A stretch of 58,658 bases of DNA, from the NCBI GenBank assembly GCA_026196035.1, contig JAPHQX010000041.1:1-58658 (forward strand), read 5' to 3'. The notes under the pieces are model-generated. The model was not told the origin of the DNA. It saw only the letters and a list, made by a program, of their open reading frames with translations, and did no database searches. This DNA comes from Gammaproteobacteria bacterium. GTDB taxonomy: Bacteria; Pseudomonadota; Gammaproteobacteria; SZUA-229. A program made the translations under genes and the position numbers. Below, piece after piece: positions 33,996 through 44,009 of the stretch (within the stretch, counting starts at the first letter, position 1; each line of letters starts with the position of its first letter).

Positions 33996-34976
33996 ATGAA
34001 ACGTCTAGATGAGTACTGGTATAATCAGAATCCTGTTGCATGGATTCTCTGGCCTTTGTCTCTGATTTTCTGTCTGATTGTTTCACTGAGAAAGTTTTTC
34101 TATCAAATTAATTTATTCAAAACACCCGCTATATCGGTGCCTGTTATTATCGTAGGTAATATTTCAGTAGGCGGCACAGGAAAAACGCCTTTACTAATTT
34201 CCTTATGTAAGCATTTGCAGGCGCTTGGTTTCAGGCCGGGTATTATCAGCCGTGGTTACGGGGGGCAGGCCGCGTCATGGCCGCAGATTGTAACATCAGA
34301 CAGTCAGCCATTGCTGGTAGGTGATGAACCTGTATTAATATCAAGAAGAACTGACTGTCCCGTTGTGGTGGGGCCTGACAGAGTTAGTGATATTGAACAG
34401 CTTCTCGCCAGGGATAATTGTAATATTATTCTTTCTGATGATGGGCTTCAGCATTACCGACTCGACAGAGATCTCGAAATAGCCGTTATTGATGCCGCAC
34501 GATTGACCGGTAATGGCTTTTGTTTACCCGCTGGACCACTACGTGAGCCTCTACGACGTCTTAAAACAGTTGATATGGTTGTATATAATGGTGGAAATTC
34601 TCAGGCTTTAACATTCAGTTTAGAGCATGATCAGTTATTATCAGTGAGTAATGATAATGAAAGCCTTTTGCTTGAATCGCTTAGAGATAAATCTGTTCAT
34701 GCTATTGCAGGCATAGGTCACCCGGAACGATTTTTTAACTTACTGACATCTTATGGGCTGGATATTATAAAACACCGTTTCCCGGACCATTATAGTTATA
34801 CAATAGAAGATCTGAGTTTTAATGATGAATTACCCATATTAATGACCGAGAAAGATGCGGTAAAATGTAAATCATTTAATATTGCAAATAGCTGGTATCT
34901 ACCTGTTAGCGCGATCTTATCAGAAGCCACAAAAAATAAATTCAATCAGTTAATTAAACAGGTCAAAAATGGATAA
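33996..34976 (+). CDS. lpxK: Tetraacyldisaccharide 4'-kinase
   Basis: [45 protein letters not shown]. Confidence 0.97.
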   Translation: MKRLDEYWYNQNPVAWILWPLSLIFCLIVSLRKFFYQINLFKTPAISVPVIIVGNISVGGTGKTPLLISLCKHLQALGFRPGIISRGYGGQAASWPQIVTSDSQPLLVGDEPVLISRRTDCPVVVGPDRVSDIEQLLARDNCNIILSDDGLQHYRLDRDLEIAVIDAARLTGNGFCLPAGPLREPLRRLKTVDMVVYNGGNSQALTFSLEHDQLLSVSNDNESLLLESLRDKSVHAIAGIGHPERFFNLLTSYGLDIIKHRFPDHYSYTIEDLSFNDELPILMTEKDAVKCKSFNIANSWYLPVSAILSEATKNKFNQLIKQVKNG

Positions 34977-35148
34977 AAAACTATTAGAACTCCTGGTTTG
35001 CCCCAAATGCAACGGCAAACTGGTTTACGATAAAAAAGCCGATGAGCTGATTTGTAACACAGATGCACTGGCTTTTCCTGTTCGCGATGGTATTCCAGTC
35101 ATGCTGGAAGATGAAGCACGCAAAACTGACGTTGATAACCAAGACTAA
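34969..35148 (+). CDS. ycaR: Trm112/YcaR family small protein (59 aa, absent from the supplied ORF track)
   Basis: Translated by eye: [59 protein letters not shown]; between lpxK and kdsB. Confidence 0.95.
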   Translation: MDKKLLELLVCPKCNGKLVYDKKADELICNTDALAFPVRDGIPVMLEDEARKTDVDNQD

Positions 35149-35153
35149 TCCAC

Positions 35154-35915
35154 ATGTCACTTGAATTTAAAGTTGTTATTCCTGCACGTTATGCATCAAC
35201 TCGATTCGAGGGAAAGCCTCTGGTCGATATCTGTGGCAAACCCATGCTGCAATACGTTTATGAGTGCGCCATTCAGTCAGGTGCACAACAGGTCATCATA
35301 GCTACAGATGATGATCGTATTCAAAATGCAGCCGAGAACTTTGGAGCAGAGGTGTGTATGACGTCGGCTGAACATACATCAGGAACCGACAGGCTTGCTG
35401 AAGTGAGTTTAAAATATCAATGGGATATAAACGATATAGTGGTTAATCTTCAGGGAGATGAGCCATTAACACCGCCATCAATTTTAAGACAGGTTGCGCT
35501 CAATCTTGCTGATCATTCAAAGGCAGGCATCGCAACCTTATCAACACCTATTCAGTCAGCTGAGGATGTGGTTGATCCTAATATCGTTAAAGTGGTGACC
35601 GATGCAGAAGGCTATGCACTCTATTTTAGTCGTTCTGCAATTCCCTATAATCGAGAATTATCTAATCAGATTACTGATACTGATGCGAGGAATTATAAAC
35701 GTCATCTTGGTATATACGCCTATCGTGTCAGTTTTCTTCATGCCTATACTAATATGCAGGCATGTGCACTCGAAAATACGGAAAAACTTGAGCAATTACG
35801 AGCGCTTTATAGCGGTATTGCAATTCATGTCGATGATGCTGTTGACTTGCCGGGTCCTGGCGTTGATACACCTGATGATCTTATCGCAGTTAAAAATCTG
35901 TTAATGAATAATTAG
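35154..35915 (+). CDS. kdsB: 3-deoxy-manno-octulosonate cytidylyltransferase
   Basis: FKVVIPARYASTRFEGKPLVDICGKPMLQYVYE; VVNLQGDEPLTPP. Confidence 0.98.
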   Translation: MSLEFKVVIPARYASTRFEGKPLVDICGKPMLQYVYECAIQSGAQQVIIATDDDRIQNAAENFGAEVCMTSAEHTSGTDRLAEVSLKYQWDINDIVVNLQGDEPLTPPSILRQVALNLADHSKAGIATLSTPIQSAEDVVDPNIVKVVTDAEGYALYFSRSAIPYNRELSNQITDTDARNYKRHLGIYAYRVSFLHAYTNMQACALENTEKLEQLRALYSGIAIHVDDAVDLPGPGVDTPDDLIAVKNLLMNN

Positions 35916-35918
35916 ATC

Positions 35919-38060
35919 ATGTCAGAATCCCAACAATTTTTTGTCAGTTGTCCTAAAGGTATCGAAGACCTGCTTGTAACTGAATTGTTATCATTAGGTA
36001 TCAGTGATGCGATGGCTTCTTCTGCAGGTGTTAGTTTTGAAGGCCAGTTAGCAGATGCCTACAAAGTATGTTTGTGGTCACGCCTGGCCAGTCGCGTATT
36101 AATGCCTATTAAAATATTTGATGTTAAGACGGATGATGACTTATACAAACAAATCCAGACTGTTAAATGGTCAGATCATATTGATTTGAATGGTACGCTA
36201 GCAGTTAGCTGTCATTTAAGCCATTCAGATTTAACTAACAGTCATTATGCGGCGTTGAAAGTGAAAGATGCCATTGTTGATCAATTCATGGAGTTATTCG
36301 AACAACGGCCATCAGTTGATCGTGATAATCCCGATGTACGAATTAATTTATATATTCATCGTAATAGCGCAACTCTAAGCATTGATTTAGCGGGTGAATC
36401 CTTACATAAGCGCGGCTATAGACAATTCAGTGTTACTGCGCCGATGAAAGAAAACCTGGCAGCAGCTGTTCTAATGCGTTCTGGATGGCCTAATGAATCG
36501 CTGACACTGGTTGATCTCATGTGTGGCTCAGGTACGTTATTGATCGAAGCAGGCCTGATGGCATTAGAAATTGCTCCTGGTTTAAATCGAGAAAAATTTG
36601 GCTTTGAAAAATTAAAAGGATTTAAACCTGAGGTATGGCAATCGTTAGTTGAAAAGGCTGAGCAGCAAAGTATAAACAATCTGAATACTAAAAGCATGGT
36701 GATAAGAGGTTATGATGAATCAACCTCTGCTGTTAAGGCTGCCAGGCAAAATATACAGGCTGCTGGCCTGGAAAAATATATTCAGGTAGAAAAAAGAAGT
36801 CTTGAAGATTGCGCAGCAAATGATGATCTTTCACCGGGGCTTGTGATTGTTAATCCGCCTTATGGAGAAAGACTCGGTGATGAAAAGGAGCTGGCCTATC
36901 TATATGCGGAACTGGGCGATTGCTGGAAACGATATTTTGGCGAATGGAATGCAGCACTGTTTACCGGCAATATACCACTGGCAAAACATGTTGGCTTAAG
37001 ATCTCATAAAGACAACAGCCTTTATAATGGCGCTATTAAATGTAAACTATTTCAGTATAAATTGCGTCCTGCGAAACCCGAACATCTCTTACAAAAAGAA
37101 GATGAAGCAGATACACAAGCCCGTCAAATGTTTGAAAATCGGCTTAAGAAAAACTTTAAGCATTTGTCAAAATGGGCAAAACGAAGTCATATAGAATGTT
37201 ATCGGGTTTATGATGCAGATTTACCTGAATTCTCTGCGGCTATTGATATCTATCCTGACTGGGTACATGTACAGGAGTATGAAGCTCCGTCTTCTATTGA
37301 TATTCGTAAAGCCAGGCGACGTCTGGAAAATATAATTTCAGTCATCCCCGATGTACTTAAAATCGATAATGACCATATTGCTTTAAAAACACGGCGTCAG
37401 CAAAAAGGCACTAAGCAATATGAAAAACATTCAGATCAGAAGCATTTTCAGATAGTACACGAAAATAACCTTAAGTTTTATGTCAATCTTGAAGATTATC
37501 TGGATACGGGTTTATTTCTTGATCATCGTCTGACACGTGAAATGGTCAGAGATATGTCAAAAAATAAAAATGTACTTAATTTATTTGCTTACACGGGCGC
37601 GGTATCGATTTATGCTGCTGCAGGTGGCGCTCAATCTGTCACCACGGTTGATATGTCTAATACATATCTGGACTGGGCCAAACGTAATTTTTACCTTAAT
37701 GAACTCTCAGGTGAAAATTACAAATTCATCAAGGCTGATTGCATTAAATGGTTAATAGAGCAAAAGCATTCAGAGGAAAAATTTGATCTGATATTTCTTG
37801 ATCCACCGACATTTTCTAATTCAAAAAGTATGGAAAATGCTTTTGATGTACAGAAAGATCATGTATTTCTGATTAATTCAGCCATGAGATTACTAAATAC
37901 CAATGGCCAGCTGTTGTTTTCCAATAATTTCAGAAAATTCAGGCTGGATAAAAAAGCATTAGAACAGTTTCACATTGAAGATATTAGTCAGAAAACTATA
38001 CCTGAAGATTTCAAGCGTAATCAAAAAATACATCATTGTTTCAAAATTACATTTAAGTAA
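35919..38060 (+). CDS. rlmL: Bifunctional 23S rRNA methyltransferase RlmKL
   Basis: THUMP-like N-terminus, LVDLMCGSGTLLIEAGLMA, IVNPPYGERLGDE, second MTase domain VLNLFAYTGAVSIYAAAGGA. Confidence 0.96.
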   Translation: MSESQQFFVSCPKGIEDLLVTELLSLGISDAMASSAGVSFEGQLADAYKVCLWSRLASRVLMPIKIFDVKTDDDLYKQIQTVKWSDHIDLNGTLAVSCHLSHSDLTNSHYAALKVKDAIVDQFMELFEQRPSVDRDNPDVRINLYIHRNSATLSIDLAGESLHKRGYRQFSVTAPMKENLAAAVLMRSGWPNESLTLVDLMCGSGTLLIEAGLMALEIAPGLNREKFGFEKLKGFKPEVWQSLVEKAEQQSINNLNTKSMVIRGYDESTSAVKAARQNIQAAGLEKYIQVEKRSLEDCAANDDLSPGLVIVNPPYGERLGDEKELAYLYAELGDCWKRYFGEWNAALFTGNIPLAKHVGLRSHKDNSLYNGAIKCKLFQYKLRPAKPEHLLQKEDEADTQARQMFENRLKKNFKHLSKWAKRSHIECYRVYDADLPEFSAAIDIYPDWVHVQEYEAPSSIDIRKARRRLENIISVIPDVLKIDNDHIALKTRRQQKGTKQYEKHSDQKHFQIVHENNLKFYVNLEDYLDTGLFLDHRLTREMVRDMSKNKNVLNLFAYTGAVSIYAAAGGAQSVTTVDMSNTYLDWAKRNFYLNELSGENYKFIKADCIKWLIEQKHSEEKFDLIFLDPPTFSNSKSMENAFDVQKDHVFLINSAMRLLNTNGQLLFSNNFRKFRLDKKALEQFHIEDISQKTIPEDFKRNQKIHHCFKITFK

Positions 38061-38064
38061 AAAC

Positions 38065-39332
38065 TTACCACCAGACTTCCGTCTGGGCGCCAACTGTCCA
38101 GCCTTTCGAATCATTTCCATATGGCGCATTACCAGGTATATTGCCCACTAAGCCGATAAATTCGTCACTCCAGTCTGCAAGTGTTACAAAGAAACGCATC
38201 ACAGGCCGTGATTTAAAGCCCCTGTCAGCTGATACCTGTAATACAGTTGTTAGTTTTGACAAACTGCCGTTGCGATTATTGATTTCATCATCAACATAAT
38301 CAATACCTGCTTCCAGCGCCAGGTTTAAATGTTTGCTGAAATAGAAAACAGGCCGTATACCAGTGCTGTACCAGTTAATTTTTGAATTAGTCGACTGACC
38401 TCGATCTTCCTGTCGAAGAACTACTGACCATTGATAGGAGAAGTCAGGTAGGGACTCATAGGTGAGGCTGTTATTGATCTCAAGTATACCCGCTTCATCA
38501 AGAATCCAGCCATCACTTTCACGAACAGGTCGGGGATTAAAATCAGCCTGCGTAATGCTTGCGCCAGTTTGATGGATTAATGCCAGGGTGTTTTTAATTT
38601 TTCCTGCTTTGTGATCAATCCAGAAACCCAGTCCTAGTCCTGATTCTTTTTTTACATTTACCAGATCAGGTTGTTCACTACGTAAAGCCAGTTGCCCCCA
38701 TACCGTGAGTGTTGAATGATGGCCCAGTTGCAGGCTATGCCAGCGAACATCCAGGGCGGTATTATTAATTAATTCATTAGAGTCCTTATCTTCATGGCGG
38801 AAAATGGCCATGTTGAGTTTGCCGTCACCGCTACTCAAATCTTCAAAACCTACACCTGCATGTGAATTCTGACCTGTATTTAACCAGTAATGGTTCATGA
38901 TATGAATGGATTTACGGTCATAGTAACGACGACTAACCAGAGTTTTACACCATTATCAAAAAGGTCATTGAAACTCAGGTAACCCTGGGCAAGATTATCT
39001 ACGGTGAAATCAGTGCTATCACCATGATTTTTGAAACCATCCAGCATAATGACGCCCTGAATATTGGCATTTTCTGAATCGGGGTCTTTCATATCGTAAG
39101 AATAAACAAATTTTAATTCCATATTCGTTTCAGGTTCATTTCCCAGGCGATATTTTGCTCGTGCACCAGGGGCCTGAAATTTAGTCTGAGTACTTCCATG
39201 TTCACTCATTCCCAGTCCACCACGAAAATAGCCATGGAATTGAAGACTTTGTTGACCTGTTGTTATTTCCATTGAGTTCACGCTAAACGGTAATAGTAGA
39301 CCGGTTATGATTCTGTAGAATATTTTATTCAT
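38065..39332 (-). pseudogene. LamB/maltoporin-like outer membrane porin, interrupted by an apparent -1 nt frameshift near 38933
   Basis: Two abutting minus-strand ORFs (38895-39332 and 38065-38898); reading through the frame change gives [37 protein letters not shown], consistent with a continuous LamB-type porin. Confidence 0.75.
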
Positions 39333-39397
39333 GTACTTCTCAATGTTTATTATTTAAATTGGATATTGATGTTCATATATATATAGTATTTCAGCCA

Positions 39398-39432
39398 TAA
39401 AAAAAGCCACTTTAAATAAGTGGCTTTTTTGT
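39398..39432 (-). terminator. Rho-independent terminator downstream of the rsd-like gene
   Basis: AAAAAAAGCCACTTTAAATAAGTGGCTTTTTT; symmetric stem with A/T tracts on both sides. Confidence 0.85.
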
Positions 39433-39451
39433 TTTAAGAAACGGGGCTATT

Positions 39452-39949
39452 TTACTGGAGAACTTCAGCTGCTTCTGAAGACTTGGCCGTTAAAAGAGTA
39501 TTAATCAGCTGGTCTTCAAGTTCTATACGTGTTGCCAGTTCTTCACCCAGTTTTGATAAATGACTGGTTAATTGTTCAATAGAAATATTACTTAGATCAT
39601 TGCCACTATCGTATTTATCATTGAATTCAACAGCAATCTGGGTTGTTTTTTCAATGCGAGGATAGATGGAGTCGGCCAGTGTAACTATTTCATGACGCCG
39701 TTCAACACCTTCTGAAATCCGTTGATAAAGTTCAAAATGACCAATTGCAATATAATCAATCAATAACTGACAAAATTCCTGAATTTGATCAGGCTGTATT
39801 TCATCAGTGTTAACTGATGTGCCATCACAACCTGCAAGATTACAGTACATGGAGAGAACTTCATTGCGTTCAGCAATTAGCTGTTTTATTTCTCTGCGAG
39901 TTCTTGAACGTCTGTCGTTGGAGGGTTGACGATCTACATAGTCGTTCAT
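39452..39949 (-). CDS. rsd: Rsd/AlgQ-family anti-sigma70 regulator
   Basis: ERNEVLSMYCNLAGC...IQEFCQLLIDYIAIGHFELYQRISEG...LGEELATRIELEDQLI resembles the Rsd/AlgQ pattern. Confidence 0.8.
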   Translation of the reverse strand: MNDYVDRQPSNDRRSRTRREIKQLIAERNEVLSMYCNLAGCDGTSVNTDEIQPDQIQEFCQLLIDYIAIGHFELYQRISEGVERRHEIVTLADSIYPRIEKTTQIAVEFNDKYDSGNDLSNISIEQLTSHLSKLGEELATRIELEDQLINTLLTAKSSEAAEVLQ

Positions 39950-40244
39950 TAAAAACTACCTTTACATTTTTATTTGATTTCAGCTCAAACCTTATTATGG
40001 ATACTTCAAAATAAGGCCTTAATTTTTTTATGAAATATAAATTGCCTTAATTAGCAAAATAAATCAAGAAAAACCGACATAATCCTATCTCTAAGCGCTA
40101 ATAAAGAATATATCAAATTATCTTCTGAACAATTCCAGAATATTAACCCACACACTAAGTAGTTGATATTATAGTTATTATTGGCATATTATTGATGGTG
40201 ATTAGTTAAATTAATGATGATTCAATTTTTTTTGCATTTATACT

Positions 40245-40874
40245 ATGAAAAACATAAACATGCCGACAGCTGACATGGCTTTACCTGGAAGTGACCATGA
40301 AGTCACTATATCAGATAAGCATTTTGTGAATGGTCATTCAATTAAAAATCATATTCCAGAGCATATGCAAAAAGCCTTATTTGGCATGGGATGCTTCTGG
40401 GGAGCTGAGCGCCTCTTCTGGTTAGAGGAGAGGGTTTATGCCACTGCCGTCGGTTATACTGGAGGTTTCACCCCTAATCCCAGTTATCAGGAAGTCTGCA
40501 CTGGTTTGACAGGACATAATGAGGTCGTCCTGGTGATTTATGACCCGAATCAGATGAGTTATCAATATCTGCTTAAAATCTTCTGGGAAGCACATAATCC
40601 CACGCAGGGTATGCGCCAGGGTAATGATGTTGGTACTCAATACCGATCTGGAATATATACCTACACTGATGAACAATTATCTCAGGCTAGGGCATCAGAA
40701 AAGCAGTATCAACAGGCACTAACAGAAAAGGGCATAGGTAAAATTACGACTGAAATCATGCCTGCAACAGAGTTTTATTATGCTGAAGATTATCATCAGC
40801 AATATCTAGCTAAAAATCCTCAGGGCTATTGCGGGCTAGTAGGTACTGGAGCCAGCTTAGGCAGTCAGCAATAA
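40245..40874 (+). CDS. msrA: Peptide-methionine (S)-S-oxide reductase MsrA
   Basis: [67 protein letters not shown]. Confidence 0.97.
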   Translation: MKNINMPTADMALPGSDHEVTISDKHFVNGHSIKNHIPEHMQKALFGMGCFWGAERLFWLEERVYATAVGYTGGFTPNPSYQEVCTGLTGHNEVVLVIYDPNQMSYQYLLKIFWEAHNPTQGMRQGNDVGTQYRSGIYTYTDEQLSQARASEKQYQQALTEKGIGKITTEIMPATEFYYAEDYHQQYLAKNPQGYCGLVGTGASLGSQQ

Positions 40875-40885
40875 CATTCTAAATT

Positions 40886-43309
40886 ATGAAAAAATCAATC
40901 CAGAAACTCGAGTACGAACTGGCCAATGCAAAAGCACGTATTGCTGAGCTTGAAGCAGTTCCAAATGTAACAGCAGAAGATTTGATATTTCACAGTCAAA
41001 TTTTACAAAACATGTCTGAAGGTGTGTACCTGGTTAGTGCTCTAGATTCTACCATTGTGTATAGTAACTCTGTATTTAATAAAATGTTTGGTTATCAGTC
41101 AGGTGAGCTTATTGGTAAACATGTGAGTATTGTCAATGCACCAGATATTGAACCCGAAAAAATAGTCAAACAAATTGAAGCTGATATTCAAAATACAGGT
41201 CAATGGCAAGGTGAAACAAAGAACATAAAAAAAGATGGAAGGATTTTCTGGTGTTATGCAAAAGTTATTGCATACGAGAGTCCACAGTTTGGCTCAGTTT
41301 ATATATCAGTGCATCAGGATATTACTGAACAAAAACTGATTGAAAATGAGCTTGCCAATCAAAAAGAATTTGACAGCCGACTTATTGAAACCGCGCAAGT
41401 TATCATACTTGTTCTGGATACAGGTGGCCGTATTGTAAGCTTCAATCCTTATATGGAAAATCTGACCGGTTATACACAAGATGAAGTAACAGGAAAGGAC
41501 TGGTTCTCGACTTTTTTACCAGGCAGAGACCAGCATGCTATCAGGGAATTGTTTATAGAATCTATTCACGATATAAAAATATCTGGAAATATTAATCCGA
41601 TTCTGGCAAAAGATGGTCACGAAATCTGTATTGAATGGTATAACTCAACAATAAAGGACCAGTCTGGTAACACACTAGGTGTTCTTGCTATTGGTCATGA
41701 TATTTCCGAAAAAAGAAAGACCCAGAAAGAGCTTCAGGCAACCTATCAAAGGCTTGACGAAATTCAGATGGCTATGAATCTTGTCGGTATCGCCATTCAC
41801 ATAGTTGATCCTCTTGATGGACATTTTATCTATATAAATAATGCTGCCTGCAAAATGCTTGGCTATTCCCGTGAGGAAATGTTATCTATGGGTGTGCCTG
41901 ATATTGACATGAATTTTTCAGCAGATGATTTTCGGGAAATATCTAAAAATTTGCGTGATAACCGTGGAAAACTTGAGACTACTCAGACAAAAAAGGATGG
42001 GACTATTATTCCGGTTGAGGTTACATTTTATTATGTTGACGGTATTAATATGCAACCTGGGCATTTTATTTCATTTATAGTTGATCTTACAGAGCGTAAA
42101 AAAGCAGATGCCGAGCATGAACAGTTGCAAAAACAACTGTTGCAAGCACAGAAAATGGAGGCTATAGGTCATCTAACAGGAGGTGTAGCGCATGATTTTA
42201 ATAACATGCTTGCTGCAATTCTGGGTTATACAGGACTAATAGAAAAACATCTTACTATTAGTCACCTTGAAGATGAAAAATTAAATGAATATCTTGTTCA
42301 AATCTCCAAGGCATCCTCCAGAGCGAGAGAGCTTGTTTCTCAGATGCTCGTCTTTAGTCGCAAACCATCAGATGATGTAGTTGATGAAATATCAATCATT
42401 CAGGTAAAGCCCTTAGTAGAAGAAGTTGTTGGTTTATTGGCCTCAACAATTCCTACCACTATTGAAATTAACTCAAATAATATTAGCGATAACTTGCATA
42501 TTAAAATTAATCCCGTCCAGTTTCATCAGGTGATTTTAAATTTATGTATAAATGCCCGTGACAGCATAGATAATTATGGTCAGATTACTATTAATGTAAA
42601 GAAGCATTCTTTAACGGATATTTGTGCATCATGTCATAGATCATTTAGTGGAGAGTATGTGGAATTGTTAGTATCAGATACAGGGACGGGTATGAATGAT
42701 CAGCAATTACAAAGAATATTTGAACCTTTTTATACTACAAAAAATGTCGGCCAGGGATCGGGTATGGGCTTATCCGTAGTGCATGGTATTATTCATGCAG
42801 CAAATGGCCATATATTAATTTCAAGCCAGATAAATAAAGGTACATCGATATCTGTTTTTCTGCCACTGGTTCCTGAAGGTGAAATTCCTGAAACCATTGA
42901 TAAACCTGATTTGGATATAGATAATCAATTACAGGATCTGCGAATCATGATTGTTGATGATGAAAAGCAGATTGCTTCAATGATGGCTGAAATATTTGCA
43001 ATGCACGGTGCGGAAACTTTTGAATACAGCCGATCTAAACAGGCGCTGTCTGCTTTTGAGAAGAATCCACAAATTTACGATTTAGTGTTGACCGATGAAA
43101 CAATGCCGGAATTAACAGGTCTTGATATGTCAAAGGCCATGCTCGCAATACGCCCTGATTTACCTATCATTATCAGTACCGGTTACAGTGAGCATGTGAA
43201 CAGTAAAATCGCACATGATGAAGGTATCGCTGGTTTTATAATGAAACCGGTTAATATAGAAGAGTTAATTAAGTTAATTATCGAGCTGACATCAAACCCT
43301 GATGTTTAA
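40886..43309 (+). CDS. PAS-domain hybrid histidine kinase with C-terminal receiver domain (no obvious TM)
   Basis: Three PAS-like segments, GHLTGGVAHDFNNMLAAILGYTG (HisKA), DTGTGMNDQQLQRIFEPFYTTKNVGQGSGMGLSVVHGI (HATPase), LRIMIVDDEKQ...LVLTDETMPELTGLD (REC). Confidence 0.93.
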   Translation: MKKSIQKLEYELANAKARIAELEAVPNVTAEDLIFHSQILQNMSEGVYLVSALDSTIVYSNSVFNKMFGYQSGELIGKHVSIVNAPDIEPEKIVKQIEADIQNTGQWQGETKNIKKDGRIFWCYAKVIAYESPQFGSVYISVHQDITEQKLIENELANQKEFDSRLIETAQVIILVLDTGGRIVSFNPYMENLTGYTQDEVTGKDWFSTFLPGRDQHAIRELFIESIHDIKISGNINPILAKDGHEICIEWYNSTIKDQSGNTLGVLAIGHDISEKRKTQKELQATYQRLDEIQMAMNLVGIAIHIVDPLDGHFIYINNAACKMLGYSREEMLSMGVPDIDMNFSADDFREISKNLRDNRGKLETTQTKKDGTIIPVEVTFYYVDGINMQPGHFISFIVDLTERKKADAEHEQLQKQLLQAQKMEAIGHLTGGVAHDFNNMLAAILGYTGLIEKHLTISHLEDEKLNEYLVQISKASSRARELVSQMLVFSRKPSDDVVDEISIIQVKPLVEEVVGLLASTIPTTIEINSNNISDNLHIKINPVQFHQVILNLCINARDSIDNYGQITINVKKHSLTDICASCHRSFSGEYVELLVSDTGTGMNDQQLQRIFEPFYTTKNVGQGSGMGLSVVHGIIHAANGHILISSQINKGTSISVFLPLVPEGEIPETIDKPDLDIDNQLQDLRIMIVDDEKQIASMMAEIFAMHGAETFEYSRSKQALSAFEKNPQIYDLVLTDETMPELTGLDMSKAMLAIRPDLPIIISTGYSEHVNSKIAHDEGIAGFIMKPVNIEELIKLIIELTSNPDV

Positions 43310-43453
43310 TGAAATTTTCAATTTCATTGTATCCATCGCACCAATAATATTATTGCCTGTTGCCTTTATTTCTTCAGTGAAATCATGCTCAAATTTGCTC
43401 CGGGCAAATTTGTCGAACTCTATGGGAACTCTCATCTACCAAACCACGACAAA

Positions 43454-43485
43454 TAAAAAAGGCCACCTGAAATCAGGTGGCCTTT
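43454..43485 (-). terminator. Rho-independent terminator of ssrA (minus strand)
   Basis: AAAAAAGGCCACCTGAAATCAGGTGGCCTTTGTTTTT: strong 10-bp stem immediately 3' of the tmRNA CCA. Confidence 0.88.
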
Positions 43486-43489
43486 GTTT

Positions 43490-43856
43490 TTGGTGGAGGC
43501 GGGGAGAATCGAACTCCCGTCCGCAAGTACTCTGCCTTTGGCTCTACATGTTTAGATTTGGCTATTTAATTTAGTTTTCCAAACTCCAGCCATTCAGGAT
43601 TTTGGTCAACGATCCTTTAGGGTTTTAACACGCGGGTTCAAGGCAGACCTTTGTGCGAGCCTGTATAAGTCGACCCCTGAAATCTGAAACCTACAAGCGA
43701 GTATCAGTCAGAGGGCTTTAAAACTGGTTATTAAGCAGCTAAAGCGTAGTTGTCGTCGTTGGCAACTAAATAGTTTGCAGCTGTATTTACGAGGTAATCT
43801 GCTCCTCGACATGCACCAGAAGGTTTCGCTACCCACGTCGAAGCCACGTCGCCCCC
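43490..43856 (-). ncRNA. ssrA: tmRNA; predicted tag peptide ANDDNYALAA
   Basis: Minus strand begins GGGGGCGACGTGGCTTCGACG and ends GGGAGTTCGATTCTCCCCGCCTCCACCA; 5' GGGGGCG pairs with 3' CGCCUCC; tag ORF GCC AAC GAC GAC AAC TAC GCT TTA GCT GCT TAA at 43763-43731. Confidence 0.97.
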
Positions 43857-44009
43857 AATTCGTGGTAATTGGCAATAGATTAAGCATCATTGGCCAATAT
43901 CGAAAGATTCTACACTTATAAAGACATGTTTGGTAGCCGAAGGTTCCGCATTGCTTTAAAATTGCGTTTTTTTAGAAATACCTAATTTGTTGCTACCCTG
44001 AGGCTAGAA

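Noticed and set aside
43302-43574. 90-aa plus-strand ORF ...WWRRGESNSRPQVLCLW... over the ssrA 3' end
   Set aside because: It is the antisense of the tmRNA T-loop/acceptor stem and its terminator, a well-known kind of spurious ORF over tRNA-like genes.
43708-43890. 60-aa minus-strand ORF
   Set aside because: Lies inside the 5' part of the tmRNA, in the wrong frame for the tag peptide.
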